A DNA stretch of 64,000 bases from Astragalus membranaceus (Eukaryota > Streptophyta > Magnoliopsida > Fabales > Fabaceae), in NCBI GenBank assembly GCA_039519185.1, contig JAZGSX010000010.1, forward strand, positions 1,116,001-1,180,000. Direction: 5' to 3'. The position numbers were made by a program, and so were the translations under genes. Positions 50,746 through 61,979 of the stretch are shown here, in pieces (position 1 is the first letter of the stretch; every line of letters starts with the position of its first letter). The notes under the pieces are model-generated. The model saw nothing but the letters and a program-made list of their open reading frames with translations, did not search any database and was not told where the DNA came from.

Positions 50746-53700
50746 TGTAACGCCCAAATATTTAATTAAAATTATTTAATTGAATATTTAGGTATTCAAT
50801 TATTTATTTATTTATTTTAGTTGGTGTAATTATATTAACGTTGAATTAAGAGGTGTGTAATTGGTTATTAGGGGATGGCTTTAATGATCAGGCTTAAGCT
50901 GGAGGAAAGCCCGTGATCCAAGTCCACTAGCTAGGCGCATAGGTGTTGGAAAAATTGTCGTTGTCCCAAATGTGTTGGAAAATTGTCGCTTGTCTCTGGT
51001 GTTGTGAAAAATCCTCGTGTCTCAAATGTTTTGGAAAATTGTTGTCATCTTGGTGTCTTGGTGCTGTTCTGGAAAATTGTTGTTGTCTTGGTGTCTTGGT
51101 GCTGTTTGGGCTAGGTGTGAAGGCTCAAACCTTGGTGTTGTAGGAGCTCGGTGTGAAGGCTCCAAATATTGGTGTTCCGTTGTCTCGGGTAGTTTAGTGT
51201 TTTCGATGTCGTTGTGGCTAGGTGTGAAAGCCCAACTTTGGTGATATTTGGTGATTGTTGTTGGTGTGTCACATTGTGACTAGTTTGGTGATTGTCTGTG
51301 TGCATTCATGGTGTAACATCCCTAATTTTTAAAGACTCGTACTATGATGCCTAAGACCGAGTAATTATTTGTGGGAATAATTGGTCGTGTCTCGGGGATT
51401 AATAGTCGAGGAAAAGTCCAAAGAAATCCTACTCTACATTAAATTGTGGCTTAGTCATAATTTAATTAAACAATTCAGCTGAAGGGTAAAATGGTCATTT
51501 CACCTCATATCGAAGATGTATCCTTGGACGAAATAATAGATTGGGTCCAAGTCATAGTAGGATCATTAGAACGGTATTCAAACCCCTAAATCATGAGAAT
51601 GTGTGAATGTTTGATGGATTAGAGTGGATTTAAACGAGAATTAAGGGGAAGGGAATTTTAGTCTTTTCCCACTCATTAAATGTTCCTTTCAGATCATTAC
51701 TAACCAACCACACCACACTCCCCAATTATCAAACATATTCTGAAATTGTGAAGAAATGGAGGGAGTTGGAATTAAGGGAGTGTTTAACTAATGATTGGAG
51801 TGCAAGGGCATTTTAGTCTTTTCAACATTTTAAATAACCCAGCTGGATAAAAATCATTCCCTCACTCTCAGCTTCCTCACAATCAGAAACCCTGAAGAAC
51901 TAGAAACAGAATTGGAGAGAGAGGGGAGAGGAGAGTTGAAGGAGAGGGAGAGCTTGAGAAGGAGAGGAGAGAACTTCCTCAACACTTGATGCATGTGGCT
52001 CATCTTAGTGCCATTCTCCTCCTCTTCAAATTATCTACTCAGTGATGTTATTTATGTAAGCTGTCTCCACACTTCACACTTCTACAATTTCCGAATTCCA
52101 AAGCTTCATCTTGACCAACAATGGAGTTTTATGCTTTCCTTGAGTTTGCATGTTCAAATCGAAGCTAGAGGGAGTCAAAACTGAAGATGCATGACTGATT
52201 TTAATGCAGTAGGGTGAAGTCCAGTAGCTTATTTCTGTATTGGAATGTTTAGGTTAGCTATTGGAGCTCAAATTCGTGATTTGCAAATGATTGAAGATGA
52301 TGATTGAAGTTCATCAGAAATTCTGGGTAGAACCCGTATGAACCACTCTCAGTATTCTCATCGTATCTCCCGTTACACTACTCCGAAGATCGTGATTCTT
52401 GTTCCTTTGGAAACTAGACAAAAAGCTCTTCATTTTGTGCACAAGAACCGTGTGATTTCATGGAGAAATGAGAGAGATATCCTGTTCACAAGTTTCGGTT
52501 TCAGAATCAAACACTGTCCTGAACCAGTCATCTTGTTTTGGTGATACCTCCCAAACCTCTGGATGCATGCGTGTGAAAATTTGATCATCAGAAAGAAGAC
52601 AAAATTATCTTCAAAATGGGCACTGATTTGAGTAGATTTGGTTACGGATTGACTGAGATAACTCTGTTTCAAAACTGCTCCTTGATTCTGGAAATTTGAA
52701 ATAAATCTGGAAATAACGGTTCGTTGGATTAAGGGTTCGATTCGTCATAAGTCTCGAGGGTCGTCAACTCAAGTACCGGATGAGTATTCAGTAGCAAGAA
52801 TTTGATCGAGTTACTGGTGGTGCACGTGGGACCCCTCGAGTCCAGATGTGGAGGCACTAGGAGCGTGTACGTGACTACGGGGATTGTTCGAGTGGTTACA
52901 ATCCGGCCGTCCGTGTTTCGACGTGATTTCTCGGCAATCGTCAACCGGGTGAGTTCTACTCATGCATAGGGATATTTTTACATGTCTTGAAAATATATCG
53001 GTTTTGAGTCATAAGGCATTATCCGTTTTCGAAAGATTTTTGAACCGAAAACCGTTTTTGAGAAATATTACGTTTTACGGTTTTTATGGAATTGTTGAAC
53101 AATTTATGAAGTTGTGATTAAATTGTTGAAATAAAATGATTTGTAAACTATCTGGAATATTTGGAATTTTCTGAGTTTCAGGTGGAACGGAAATTAGGAA
53201 TCGAATCGAGAGCGAACGGAGAACGAAAGTGAGAAAATTTCGAGTTGAGCATCAGACTGGTGGTTCTGTCCATCCGCGCGCCGTTCACGCGGGAGTCGCG
53301 CGCCGTGTGTGATTCTGGGCTGTGCTTCTGTCAAGTCGCGCGCCAGTCACGCGTGGGTTGCGCGCCGCGCACCACTGTGACCCTTTTGATGCGTAATTCC
53401 GTTTTTCTCGTTTCAACGCTCCGTTCAATCCCGAACCTTTCCTAATCCCTTCCTCAAACTATTTTAAAGCTACCAACCTATTGAAAACCTAATTTCAAAC
53501 CGTTCAACCTATATTTTTTAAAAAAGAGTCTTGAAACCTATTTGGTCGAGAACGAAAATCCTAGATTACGTGTGAGCACACCGAGTAATGGTTGGGCTGA
53601 ACTTATATATGGATATAAGACCTGGAATTAATTATAATTCTGGAAGTTAATAGAATTCTTCATAAACGGATTATGAAATGAAATGGAACATGTATCATAA

Positions 53701-55202
53701 GCTTATGTTTGATCCTTTGGTGATCGTTGATATGTATTGTCGTATATATCGTTCGTTGGGTGACGACCTGACAAGTAGTATACTAGAGAGGGTAGTCATG
53801 ACCCCTTATCTAGGCCCTGTATGTGTTTTGGTGTGGTCAACTCACGGGTTTCCGGTATGAGCGAGGTTTCGCCACAGGATTATACTAAACAAATTAATTA
53901 AATGATTGTGTGCCGGGATGAGTGGAGTTTCGCCGTCGGTTTACACTAATCAACAAATATAATTCTCCGGTAATCGTGGTTATTCACAACCGGCTGTTCC
54001 TCATAAAACATAAAGACTTGTTTGATTGGACTCGACTTGTTGAGATTTGTGGCAAGGTTCACGATCAACAATTCGCTGTAACGTGTTCGTTATCAATATG
54101 ATTGTTAACGGTTTAATAATTGAACCGAGTGTCGGTGAGGGGGCACGGTAGGACTCACTGAGACAAGTTGTCTCACCCAATCCATATTTGTTGTTTTTAC
54201 AGAGGACAGGTTATAAGGACAGAAGGCAGCACAGTTGGTTGTCGGGTTCGATGAGAAGATTGAAGATTGATTCATTGATTATTGTCCTTGTTCTTCTGTA
54301 GTTGTCTCTGTATTCGGTCGTATGACTCGAGCTTGTATTATTTTATTTATTAGTTTCCGTTGTTTCTTGTAAAGATGTATTATCTGAACAGGAATTTTTA
54401 TACTCTGATTTGTACCAAATTGTATATTTAGGTACTTCTTTGTTAAAGAAATACTGGGGTGTTACACATGGTGTCGCATACAGCGTGGGCATTTTTGGTC
54501 TTGGAGCTAGGTGTGAAAGCTCAAATTTTTCTAAAACTGATGAGCTTGGTGTGAAAGCTCAATTTTTGGTGAATTGGTGAGCCGGGTGCGAAAGCTCTCA
54601 ATTTTGGTGACGCCTCTATTTACAGGCAAAATTTTGGTGATTTGGTACCACGTGCATATGCCCGTTGGTGTGGGCTGCATTCATGCATTATCATGATATT
54701 GGTGACTGATTGTGATGTTATAACTTGACGTGTGTTTATGATTTGATGTGTGTAGTGGAGTGGTAGATATAGTATCATATTCTAGCATATTTCCTATCGT
54801 TTTACGCTATTATATTGAAGATATCTCACCCCTTCTGTTTGAATGTTACCCCTATGGGGTAACGTGCAGGTGATTGCGAGTGAAGGCTTAGGTACCTTCG
54901 CTATTCTGAGTCGGTGTCGTCGGTGTCCTTGCTTTGATGTGTAACACTCAAGGGGGGGATAAACGCAAAACTTTGGTTGTTATATTTTATTGTTTGGAGT
55001 CCATTAAGGACGTCGTGATTTTATTGTTTTGAATCTTATTTCTATTTCCGTTGCGTGGTGATGTATTTTGACAAAGTTATTTATATCGTATGAGACGTTT
55101 TATTTAACGATGAATGTGTGACATCTCTTTTTGAAGTATGAAATAAATTTTTGTAAACTCTGATTTTATTAAATAATTATCGGGTAGAAAAGGGGTGTTA
55201 CA
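50746..55202 (+). repeat. 5' LTR of a third chromovirus-type element, split by a solo LTR
   Basis: TGTAACGCCC at 50746 to GGGGTGTTACA at 55202, interrupted by 51312-54466; about 1.3 kb without it. Tandem copies of AGCTNGGTGTGAAAGCTCAA lie on both sides of the insertion (51105-51245 and 54500-54600). It ends with the acceptor-like GTAACGTGCAG/GTGATTGCG (54872) seen in the relatives. No GGCGCC island remains, apart from a short GGCGC near 50935. Confidence 0.85.
51312..54466 (+). mobile_element. Solo LTR (3.2 kb), plus orientation
   Basis: TGTAACATCCC to GGGGTGTTACA, flanked by CATGG (51307-51311 and 54467-54471). Purine-rich tract 51905-51970, donor-like CCGG/GTGAGTTCTACTCA at 52949, GCGCGC-rich island (53270-53370), acceptor-like TTGTTTTTACAG at 54202. 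The right two thirds match the reverse complement of 44626-47855 well; the first part is more diverged. Confidence 0.92.
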
Positions 55203-55206
55203 TTAG

Positions 55207-55219
55207 TGGTATCAAAGCA
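55207..55219 (+). other. Primer-binding site, variant
   Basis: TGGTATCAAAGCA, with A for G at position 9 of the usual tRNA-Met site. It is followed by CTGTCCGGCC (about 55235), the leader motif shared with the other chromoviruses. Confidence 0.8.
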
Positions 55220-55324
55220 AAAGTTCGGTCTGTCCGGCCAAGTTGTCCAGTGGTAGTGTCAATTGACAATAGTGTGTTGTCAGTTATATCTAACTGTTGG
55301 TTGTTTTGTAGCAAGTGAGTTGAA

Positions 55325-55621
55325 ATGGCTGGAAGGAACGATACTGCGATTGCTGCTGCTCTAGCTGCTATGGCACAAGCTGTGCAGAATCAACAGAATG
55401 CTAGTGAGAATGCTGGGGCTCGGAGTTTGGCTACCTTTCAGAGAGAGAATCCGCCCACCTTCAAGGGCCAGTATGATCCCGATGGTGCTTTAGCTTGGTT
55501 GAAAGAAATGGAGAGGATTTTTCGAGTGATGGATTGTACCCAAGCACAGAAGGTCCGCTATGGTACGCATATGCTAGCTGAGGAAGCTGATCATTGGTGG
55601 TTAGAGACGAGGGAGAGGTTG
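55325..55621 (+). pseudogene. Chromovirus gag, N-terminal 99 residues
   Basis: Starts MAGRNDTAIAAALAAMAQ and is clearly homologous to the gag at 33260 (PPTFKGQYDPDGALAWLKEM, GTHMLAEEADHWWLE). The frame is open but cut after ETRERL, where a new LTR begins at 55622. The knuckles and pol are lost. Confidence 0.88.
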
Positions 55622-56996
55622 TGTAACACCCAAAATAATTTAATTAATTATTTGATTAGATTATTTAAGAGTTGCATATTTATTAATATATTAAAATTAT
55701 TAATATGTTATTTTATTTTTATATTTGAAGGGAGTGGTATAAATAATTTCGGAATGGCAAATTTGGCCCAAGAAGAAGCCCAAGCCCGGTAGCTAAGGCT
55801 CCTAGGCGCTTAGGGGTGTGATGCATTCGCATCACTTGGGCAAAGGAGGAAAAAGAAAGAAAAACGTAAAAGAAAGAAAAGAAAGGGAAGAGAGTCGCGA
55901 AGAGAGAAGGAGAAAAAGAAGAAGGGGATTCGAACAAAGAGAAGAGGAAAAGAAGAGCTGTTGTTGTGGTTTTGTTGGTGACTCCGTAGGAAGGACTTCG
56001 TCTTCGGTGAAATCAAGGTAAGGGTGGGTCTTACCTTATAATAGGGCTTAGAATGGGTTATATGTGAGGGTTTAGGGTTTATACCATTTGTCGCATAATC
56101 CAACTGTTGAATTTGATTTTGTTGAAATTCATGTTTGAATCGCTATTGTGTTGCTTTGATTTTGTTGAAATTCATGTTTGTATCGCTGTTGATGTTGCTG
56201 GACATGGCGCCCTAGGCACCCATGTCATGATTTTCGGTTGGTTGTTGTGCAGGATGTGGCGCCCTAGGCGCCCAGGTAAGGGTGTTGCGCTTTGGTTGTT
56301 GCTGGTCTGGCGCCCATGGCGCCTTGTGAAATTTTCTGTGTTGCGTGTGTTGCTGCCAGTGGTGCCCATGGCGCCCAGTGCTGTCTAGCCATGTTGTCTG
56401 TCTTGTTCCTGTTGCAGATTTTGGGTCCCTATGTCTAGGCGCCAAGCCACTTATGTTTCCCTTGATGTTTTATCTCCTGTCTCAGTGTAGGATACCTTGC
56501 CTAAGTATAATAAAATGTTCCAGTGTGGCTCCATGTGGTTCCAGTAATGTTTGGGAAGGCGCCCTAGGCGCCCAGGTACATGTTCCATTGTATGTGCGTG
56601 CGTGTTCTGGGCATATTTTACCGTGCCATCTTTTGTATTTGCCTGCCCAAATTCAATTTTAAACATTTTGGCTCGAGTGGTTTTATCTTTGCACGTGTAA
56701 TTCTGGAGTTGTCCCACTGGGTGTTGTTTGTGTGCGTATATGGGGTGTGTTAAGTGCAATTTCAAATTCTGGGCATATTTTACCGTGCCATCTTTTGTAT
56801 TTGCCTGCCCAAATTCAATTTTAAACATTTTGGCCCGAGTGGTTTTATTTTTGCACGTGTCATTCTGGAGTTGTCTCACTGGGTGTTGCTTATGTGCGCT
56901 GTGTTGCCAAGTCTCTGTCTAGGCGCCCTGCACCAGTTTCTGCGTCTGCCCTGCGCCAGTTTTTGTGTGCTGTTGTTCCCTGCTAAGCGCCCCATC
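55622..56996 (+). repeat. LTR of a further chromovirus element, 3'-truncated
   Basis: Starts TGTAACACCCAAAATAATTT and matches 57378-57713. Purine-rich tract (55845-55950), strong donor-like ATCAAG/GTAAGGGTGGGTC at 56022, GGCGCC islands (56200-56600, 56925-56996). It stops inside a GGCGCC-type stretch at about 56996, where pol sequence begins. A 162-bp tandem duplication lies inside (56605-56905). Confidence 0.8.
56605..56905. repeat. Tandem duplication, period 162 bp
   Basis: TTCTGGGCATATTTTACCGT begins both units, at 56605 and 56767. The second unit is partial (about 138 bp) and differs by a handful of substitutions. Confidence 0.88.
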
Positions 56997-57365
56997 TTCA
57001 TTGGTCCGTATCAGATTATGGAGAGGGTTGGAAGTGTTGCCTATAGGGTGGCTTTGCCGCCTAATCTTTCGAACTTGCATGACGTGTTCCACGTGTCACA
57101 ACTTCGAAAGTATGTTCCAGATCCGTCTCAAGTGACTCAGATGGATGAATTGGAGGTACGGGATGATCTCACTGTGGAGACTATGCCTGTGCGTATTGAA
57201 GATAGAGAAGTGAAGGTTCTGAGAGGGAAGGAGATTTCTTTGGTGAAAGTGGTTTGGTTAGGAGCTGCTGGTGAAAGTATGACTTGGGAGCTGGAGAGTA
57301 AGATGCGGGAGTCTTATCCAGAATTGTTTGAATCAGGTAAGAATTTCGAGGACGAAATTTCCTAA
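56997..57365 (+). pseudogene. Chromovirus pol C-terminal fragment with chromodomain
   Basis: From FIGPYQIMERVGSVAYRVAL to the terminal NFEDEIS and stop. It is almost identical to the last 120 residues of the intact 33260 polyprotein, including the chromodomain (VKVVWLGAAGESMTWELESK). The frame is open but has no upstream pol; it is attached directly to LTR sequence. A polypurine tract AAGTGGGGGAGAG (57363-57376) follows. Confidence 0.85.
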
Positions 57366-57377
57366 GTGGGGGAGAGT

Positions 57378-57713
57378 TGTAACACCCAAAATAATTTAAT
57401 TAATTATTTAATTAAATTATTTAAGTGTTGCATATTTATTAATATATTAAAATTATTAATATGTTATTTTATTTTTATAATTGAAGGGAGTGGTATAAGT
57501 AATTTCGGAATGGCAAATTTGGCCCAAGAAGAAGCCCAAGCCCGGTAGCTAAGGCTCCTAGGCGCTTAGGGGTGTGATGCATTCGCATCACTTGGGCAAA
57601 GGAGGAAAAAGAAAGAAAAACGTAAAAGAAAGAAAAGAAAGGGAAGAGAGTCGCGAAGAGAGAAGGAGAAAAAGAAGAAGGGGATTCGCACAAAGAGAAG
57701 AGGAAAAGAAGAG
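57378..57713 (+). repeat. 3' LTR start, truncated
   Basis: TGTAACACCCAAAATAATTT to the purine tract GAAGAGGAAAAGAAGAG, matching 55622-55960. It breaks off at about 57713 and is joined to an oppositely oriented Tat-type gag gene. Confidence 0.85.
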
Positions 57714-59380
57714 TCGTTGGTATCATGCCCCTTACTCTTGTGGTATCTTGAGTATTTCTTGGTAGGCCGACCTCCTTTCTTCAATACTAGAGGATCAGGT
57801 CGCCTCACACCAGTGAACTCGTTTCTTTGGCACTCCGTGAAGATCTGTGCGATCGGGGTGTTCAACTTTATACGATGCTCGTACTTCTTAGGCCAGTACT
57901 CAGGCTTACTGTCACGAGGGTTTTCTTGCCCCTTGGCCGGCCTGCTATTCTCTTCCTTGGGACGCGCGCGGGCGCCCTTGTCGGAAGCCAATTGTTCTTC
58001 ATAGCCCATATGGTCGTTGGCCCTTCTAAGGAACAGGCCGAGGTCGTAATAGCGGTTCAAAGAGAACTCTTCAGCAAATCTGTGGTTCTTTCTTATACCA
58101 CGTTTGAGATACCTCAGTTTGTCCGTGTCTGATAGGTTGCGGACTGTATCAGCCTCTGTCATGAACCGATCGATAAAATCCCTCAATGGTTCATTCTCTC
58201 CTTGGACGACCGAGTCCAAGTGCTCTTCATAACGATACTGACAACGGTTGGCTGTATAATTGGCCAAGAACATTGCCACGAGACCTTCCCAAGAAGAGAC
58301 GGAGTTGGGACGTAGGGATTCCCACCATTCTAACGCCCGGCCTTCGAGCGACTGAGGAAAAAGTCTGCACTTCATCGTCCGTCCTAGCTCCCTATAGCTG
58401 CAGTAGTTGTTGAAGTACATGAGGTGTTTATCTGGATCCCTGCAGCCGTTAAACTTGTTCAGGTTTGGGGGCTTCCTCAGGTCCCTTGGGATGCGATAAC
58501 GCCTGATTTCGCTGGTGAAAGGCCCTTGTCCGGTCGGGATGAGATTCTGCCCGTGGGGCTGCATGGCGACATAAGTTTGGTCGACGGGCAAACCGTAAAG
58601 GCCGACCAGCTGACCAAGGAATCTGTCAGCAATTGGAGGAGGTCCATGATATTGTGGAGCATGCGACGGCGACCGTCCTCTAGGCCGCTCTGAATAGTTC
58701 CTTCTTGGTCGGCTGATGGCACGGGAGACATCTCTAATCTCCCCGTTGCGGTAGTCGTTAAACTCCTCATACGAGTCCCACGACCTGCTTCTTGATCGGC
58801 GGGATCCTGAGGACTCGTTGGACGAGTATCTTGTTGGCGACCTTTCTGACTCTGGACTGTAGCTCGAGTCAGCATAGTCATAATCTTCCACGGGGGAACG
58901 ACGGTGGCGACTTCCTCGATGAGGGGGCGACCTGTGGACGATCGCCCTTCTTGAAGGATTGCGTCGGGATACGCCTCGACGAGGAGGAGCTTCTCTTCGT
59001 TGTGGTGAATGATGGGGCCGAGATGGTTGGCCTCGGCGACCGCTGTCCGCACGCGGGCGGATCGAGATTGACCCTCTCTCATAGCGTTCGATCAGCTCGT
59101 CTCGATCAGCAATCACTTGATTCTTTTGCTCCAGAATTTGTATGAGTGCTTGGGTCACATGCTCTGGTAATGCTTCTGGGATTCCAGCTTCGGCCAGCTC
59201 GGCCGGTAGTTGCTGGGCTGGTTGGGTAACTGGCCCGCGACCACCCTGCACTGAAGGTTCTTGGCGAGGCTCGCCTTGTGATTCATGAACTGTCACAGGC
59301 ATGCCCTCTAGGGTCCGTTGAGGTCGGTTTTGTCCAGAGGTGTTGAGCCTGGAAGAAGTGCGTTTCTGGCGTGGCGGCAT
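57714..59380 (-). pseudogene. Tat-type gag, 3'-truncated
   Basis: Starts MPPRQKRTSSRLNTSGQN at 59380, shortly after the primer site. A Gln/Glu-rich region is followed by a long Arg/Ser/His-rich segment (about residues 120-240) resembling an RS domain. The retrotransposon gag domain reads PPNLNKFNGCRDPDKHLMYF, then LFPQSLEGRALEWWESLRPN (residues about 300-380). The end keeps KYSRYHKSKGHDT, the Tat knuckle-like motif, and then runs in frame into antisense LTR sequence at 57713. The gag itself has no stop for over 550 codons, but protease and pol are missing. Confidence 0.85.
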
Positions 59381-59405
59381 GGTTTGATGTGGAATAGCAC
59401 TCGGG

Positions 59406-59424
59406 CCTCCCACTGTGGTCGCCA
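59406..59424 (-). other. Primer-binding site of the second Tat-type element
   Basis: Minus strand TGGCGACCACAGTGGGAGG, two bases after the LTR end; same site as at 21565. Confidence 0.7.
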
Positions 59425-59426
59425 AT

Positions 59427-59747
59427 TGATCGTACCTGATCAATACGATGAGTTGTTACTGCCTGATGATGTTGCTCGGTCGTTGGGATGAAAGACCGAG
59501 TTCTGAGCCGCACGCGGGTGGTACCTGCAAAGGCACTCCAACGCTCAAGTCAGAGGTGCTTCAACGGGCAGGGTCACAAGGTGAGTAAAACATACCTGAA
59601 GCCACATGCTAGTGTGGAATATATACTACGCAGGCGTTCTAGCCGTTTCGCTTTTTGCGGGGCCGGCCGCATCTTGCGGAGCAAGTTAGGTGTTGGGCCG
59701 CGATGGGCCTGTTGGACGAAATTGACCTTCGAGCCCACTCCAGAACA
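59427..59747 (-). repeat. 5' LTR of the second Tat-type element (321 bp)
   Basis: On the minus strand from TGTTCTGGAGTGGGC (59747) to CA at 59427; same length and internal order as the LTR at 21238. It is inserted in the 3' LTR of the Gypsy element to its right. The target duplication cannot be checked because the other end is lost. Confidence 0.7.
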
Positions 59748-60422
59748 CTATTCATCATCTTCAACCTCCGAATCACTATTCACAAATAACCCCAAATCTT
59801 GATTTTTCAATCCCATCTCACCCAACTAGCTTCCAATCTTCCAATCGAACTTCAATAACCGATCCACCATCCTTGGGTTCGTGCCAAACACCATCCTTGA
59901 GCTTGAACCACCAAATATCTCCATTTCCTTCAAATTTCGAAAATGGCAAAGTGAGAGAGAGTGAGTTGATGATGATGATGTTGGTACCAAATCGAAGAGG
60001 AAGTAGCGCTGAACGTTTTTCGTGTTGGAAGGAAGTCGTTTTGATGAACCGAAATCTTCCCTTTTTCCTCTTCTTCCTCCTTACCCTTTCTTTTCTCTTC
60101 TTTTCTTTTTCCTCTCTTTTCTCTCTGTTTCTCTCGCTGCCTTCTTCTTTCTTTTCTTTCTTTTATTTCATTATTTCACTCACACACACTCACACATATA
60201 TATATTTATTTAATATATACGTGGTAACGTGGTCCAATTACCATATTGATCTAAATCTCTTATTTCGATTCCGAAACTTCCTTCATCCGTATTATCCGGT
60301 TAACGATCCGATGACCAACAATAAATAATTTTAGCACTCAATAAATTTACCCGTCAAGTACTAAATTAGTTTAATTGGGTTAACACCCAAATAATTCTAC
60401 TAATTATTTTGAGGGTGTTACA
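59748..60422 (-). repeat. 3' LTR of a decayed Gypsy element, truncated
   Basis: On the minus strand starts TGTAACACCCTCAAAATAATT at 60422 and follows the LTR at 9889 (shared TTATTGAGTGCTAAAATTATT and the purine-rich tract, here 60190-60060). It is cut at 59747 by the Tat-type LTR. Confidence 0.8.
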
Positions 60423-61950
60423 TTCTCCCCAACTTGAAAGAATTTTGTCCTCAAAATTTCGTCAAGTCTTTCATTTGACTAACCGAGAATCGACATTCTC
60501 AGAAAGGTCTAAATTTGCTGGAAAACAATCTCGAACTAACGAAATGAGTGTAGAAAATCTTCTCAAGTTGGCACGTCAATCTCCAAGTATGATCCACTAC
60601 TACCTTGATACGAACTCTCTTGTTACGAATCTACACAAAAAACTCATCATTCGCCTACATAGGCTCGGAACCGCGTTTGAAAACACTTCCGAAGCTTCAT
60701 TCCAATTATTCTCGTTTACTCCCCAACTTTGATTAATCTAAATCAAAGGGTTTAATACAAGACACTTGATAGAAATACAGGTTGGAAATGAGGTCCACAA
60801 ACTGGTACTCCTCGGTAGAGGTAAAAACAAACACGATTTCCTCGAAGGGTGTAAACACGTTCTCAATAAATCTTCTAAAATCATAACAGTTCCCGTACAC
60901 ATTGAAAAACATGACGGAAAGTCACTGAAATTCCTTGACTCGCTTCCAAGTTTTCGAGGTAAAACTTTTCAAAAAGATGGAATGAGGGTTTTACTAAAAA
61001 CCTTGACCTTAAACGTAGAAATAAACCGTGGGGACATCAAGTAATTTCGAAAACAATGAAATCACCTCAGTTGTTCTCAAAACAACTATCAAACCGAACT
61101 CAGAACCCTTCTTCGTTTATTGTAACTTTCCTCACAACATATTTATCTACGACACACCTAATTCCTTTCCGAGTTAGCCAATAGCGTTGAGAGCTTCCCC
61201 CAACCTAAGTAATCCTCCTAGGATTTTCCTCCTCAATCATGTCCTATTAGCCTCTTGTTTCGTTCCAAAAATTAACTTTAGCATGCGGGTTTTCACAAAA
61301 CGATTTTTCAAAACTACCATACCGCATGCCAAGCTTCACTTCTGACATTTCAAACTCTTGCAAGCAGATCCCTCAATTAATCCCTTGATGGTTATTCGCA
61401 ACGTGAAAAATAGCCAACAGTTACTTTACTTCCATATTCGTATTCACGTTTGACCTGTCAAACGGCATCTCATAATACAATCTCATTGTTAACCTTCACA
61501 AAGAAGAGATTAACAAACTAATACCTTGCCACTAATACATCTGCTTTATATCTCTGTACATCGTGGTGGATCCAAGGTGTACAGAATATACACTTCGGTG
61601 TGCTTCCTCTAACACTTGCCTTCTATTGTTCTCATCATCGGGCGCACATATTCTACCGTTGAAACAACTGACTCCATCACTATTCATGGTAAAATCTGGA
61701 AATACCTTTTGTGATTGTAGCTTCTCATCAACTTCCTATGCTAAGCGTATAGAATCCCTTAGGGAACTAGAGATCCTCATATGGCTCAACACTGATCGGT
61801 TCCTCCTTGATCTTGAATTCAGATTTAAGTCTCTAAAAGACTCTGATAATTCCATCTCATGCATCATAAACTTGGCCATGTGGATGGATTTCCTACTCAG
61901 TGCATCAGTTACAACACTGACCTCTCTTGAATGCTACATCAACACGAATT
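60423..61950 (-). other. Degraded 3' interior of the Gypsy element
   Basis: Polypurine tract CAAGTTGGGGAGAA (60423-60436, minus) preceded by a relic of the pol terminus, FEDKIL (about 60455). I could not trace a convincing integrase between 60460 and 61950; plus-strand open frames here are shadows of decayed antisense coding sequence. Confidence 0.55.
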
Positions 61951-61979
61951 TATAATCCTCCAGAAACTCAACACACTTC

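Noticed and set aside
60409..61955. Plus-strand open frames at 60409-60732, 60766-61044 and 61563-61955
   Set aside because: They lie antisense to a decayed Gypsy interior and show no known domains or protein-like conservation.
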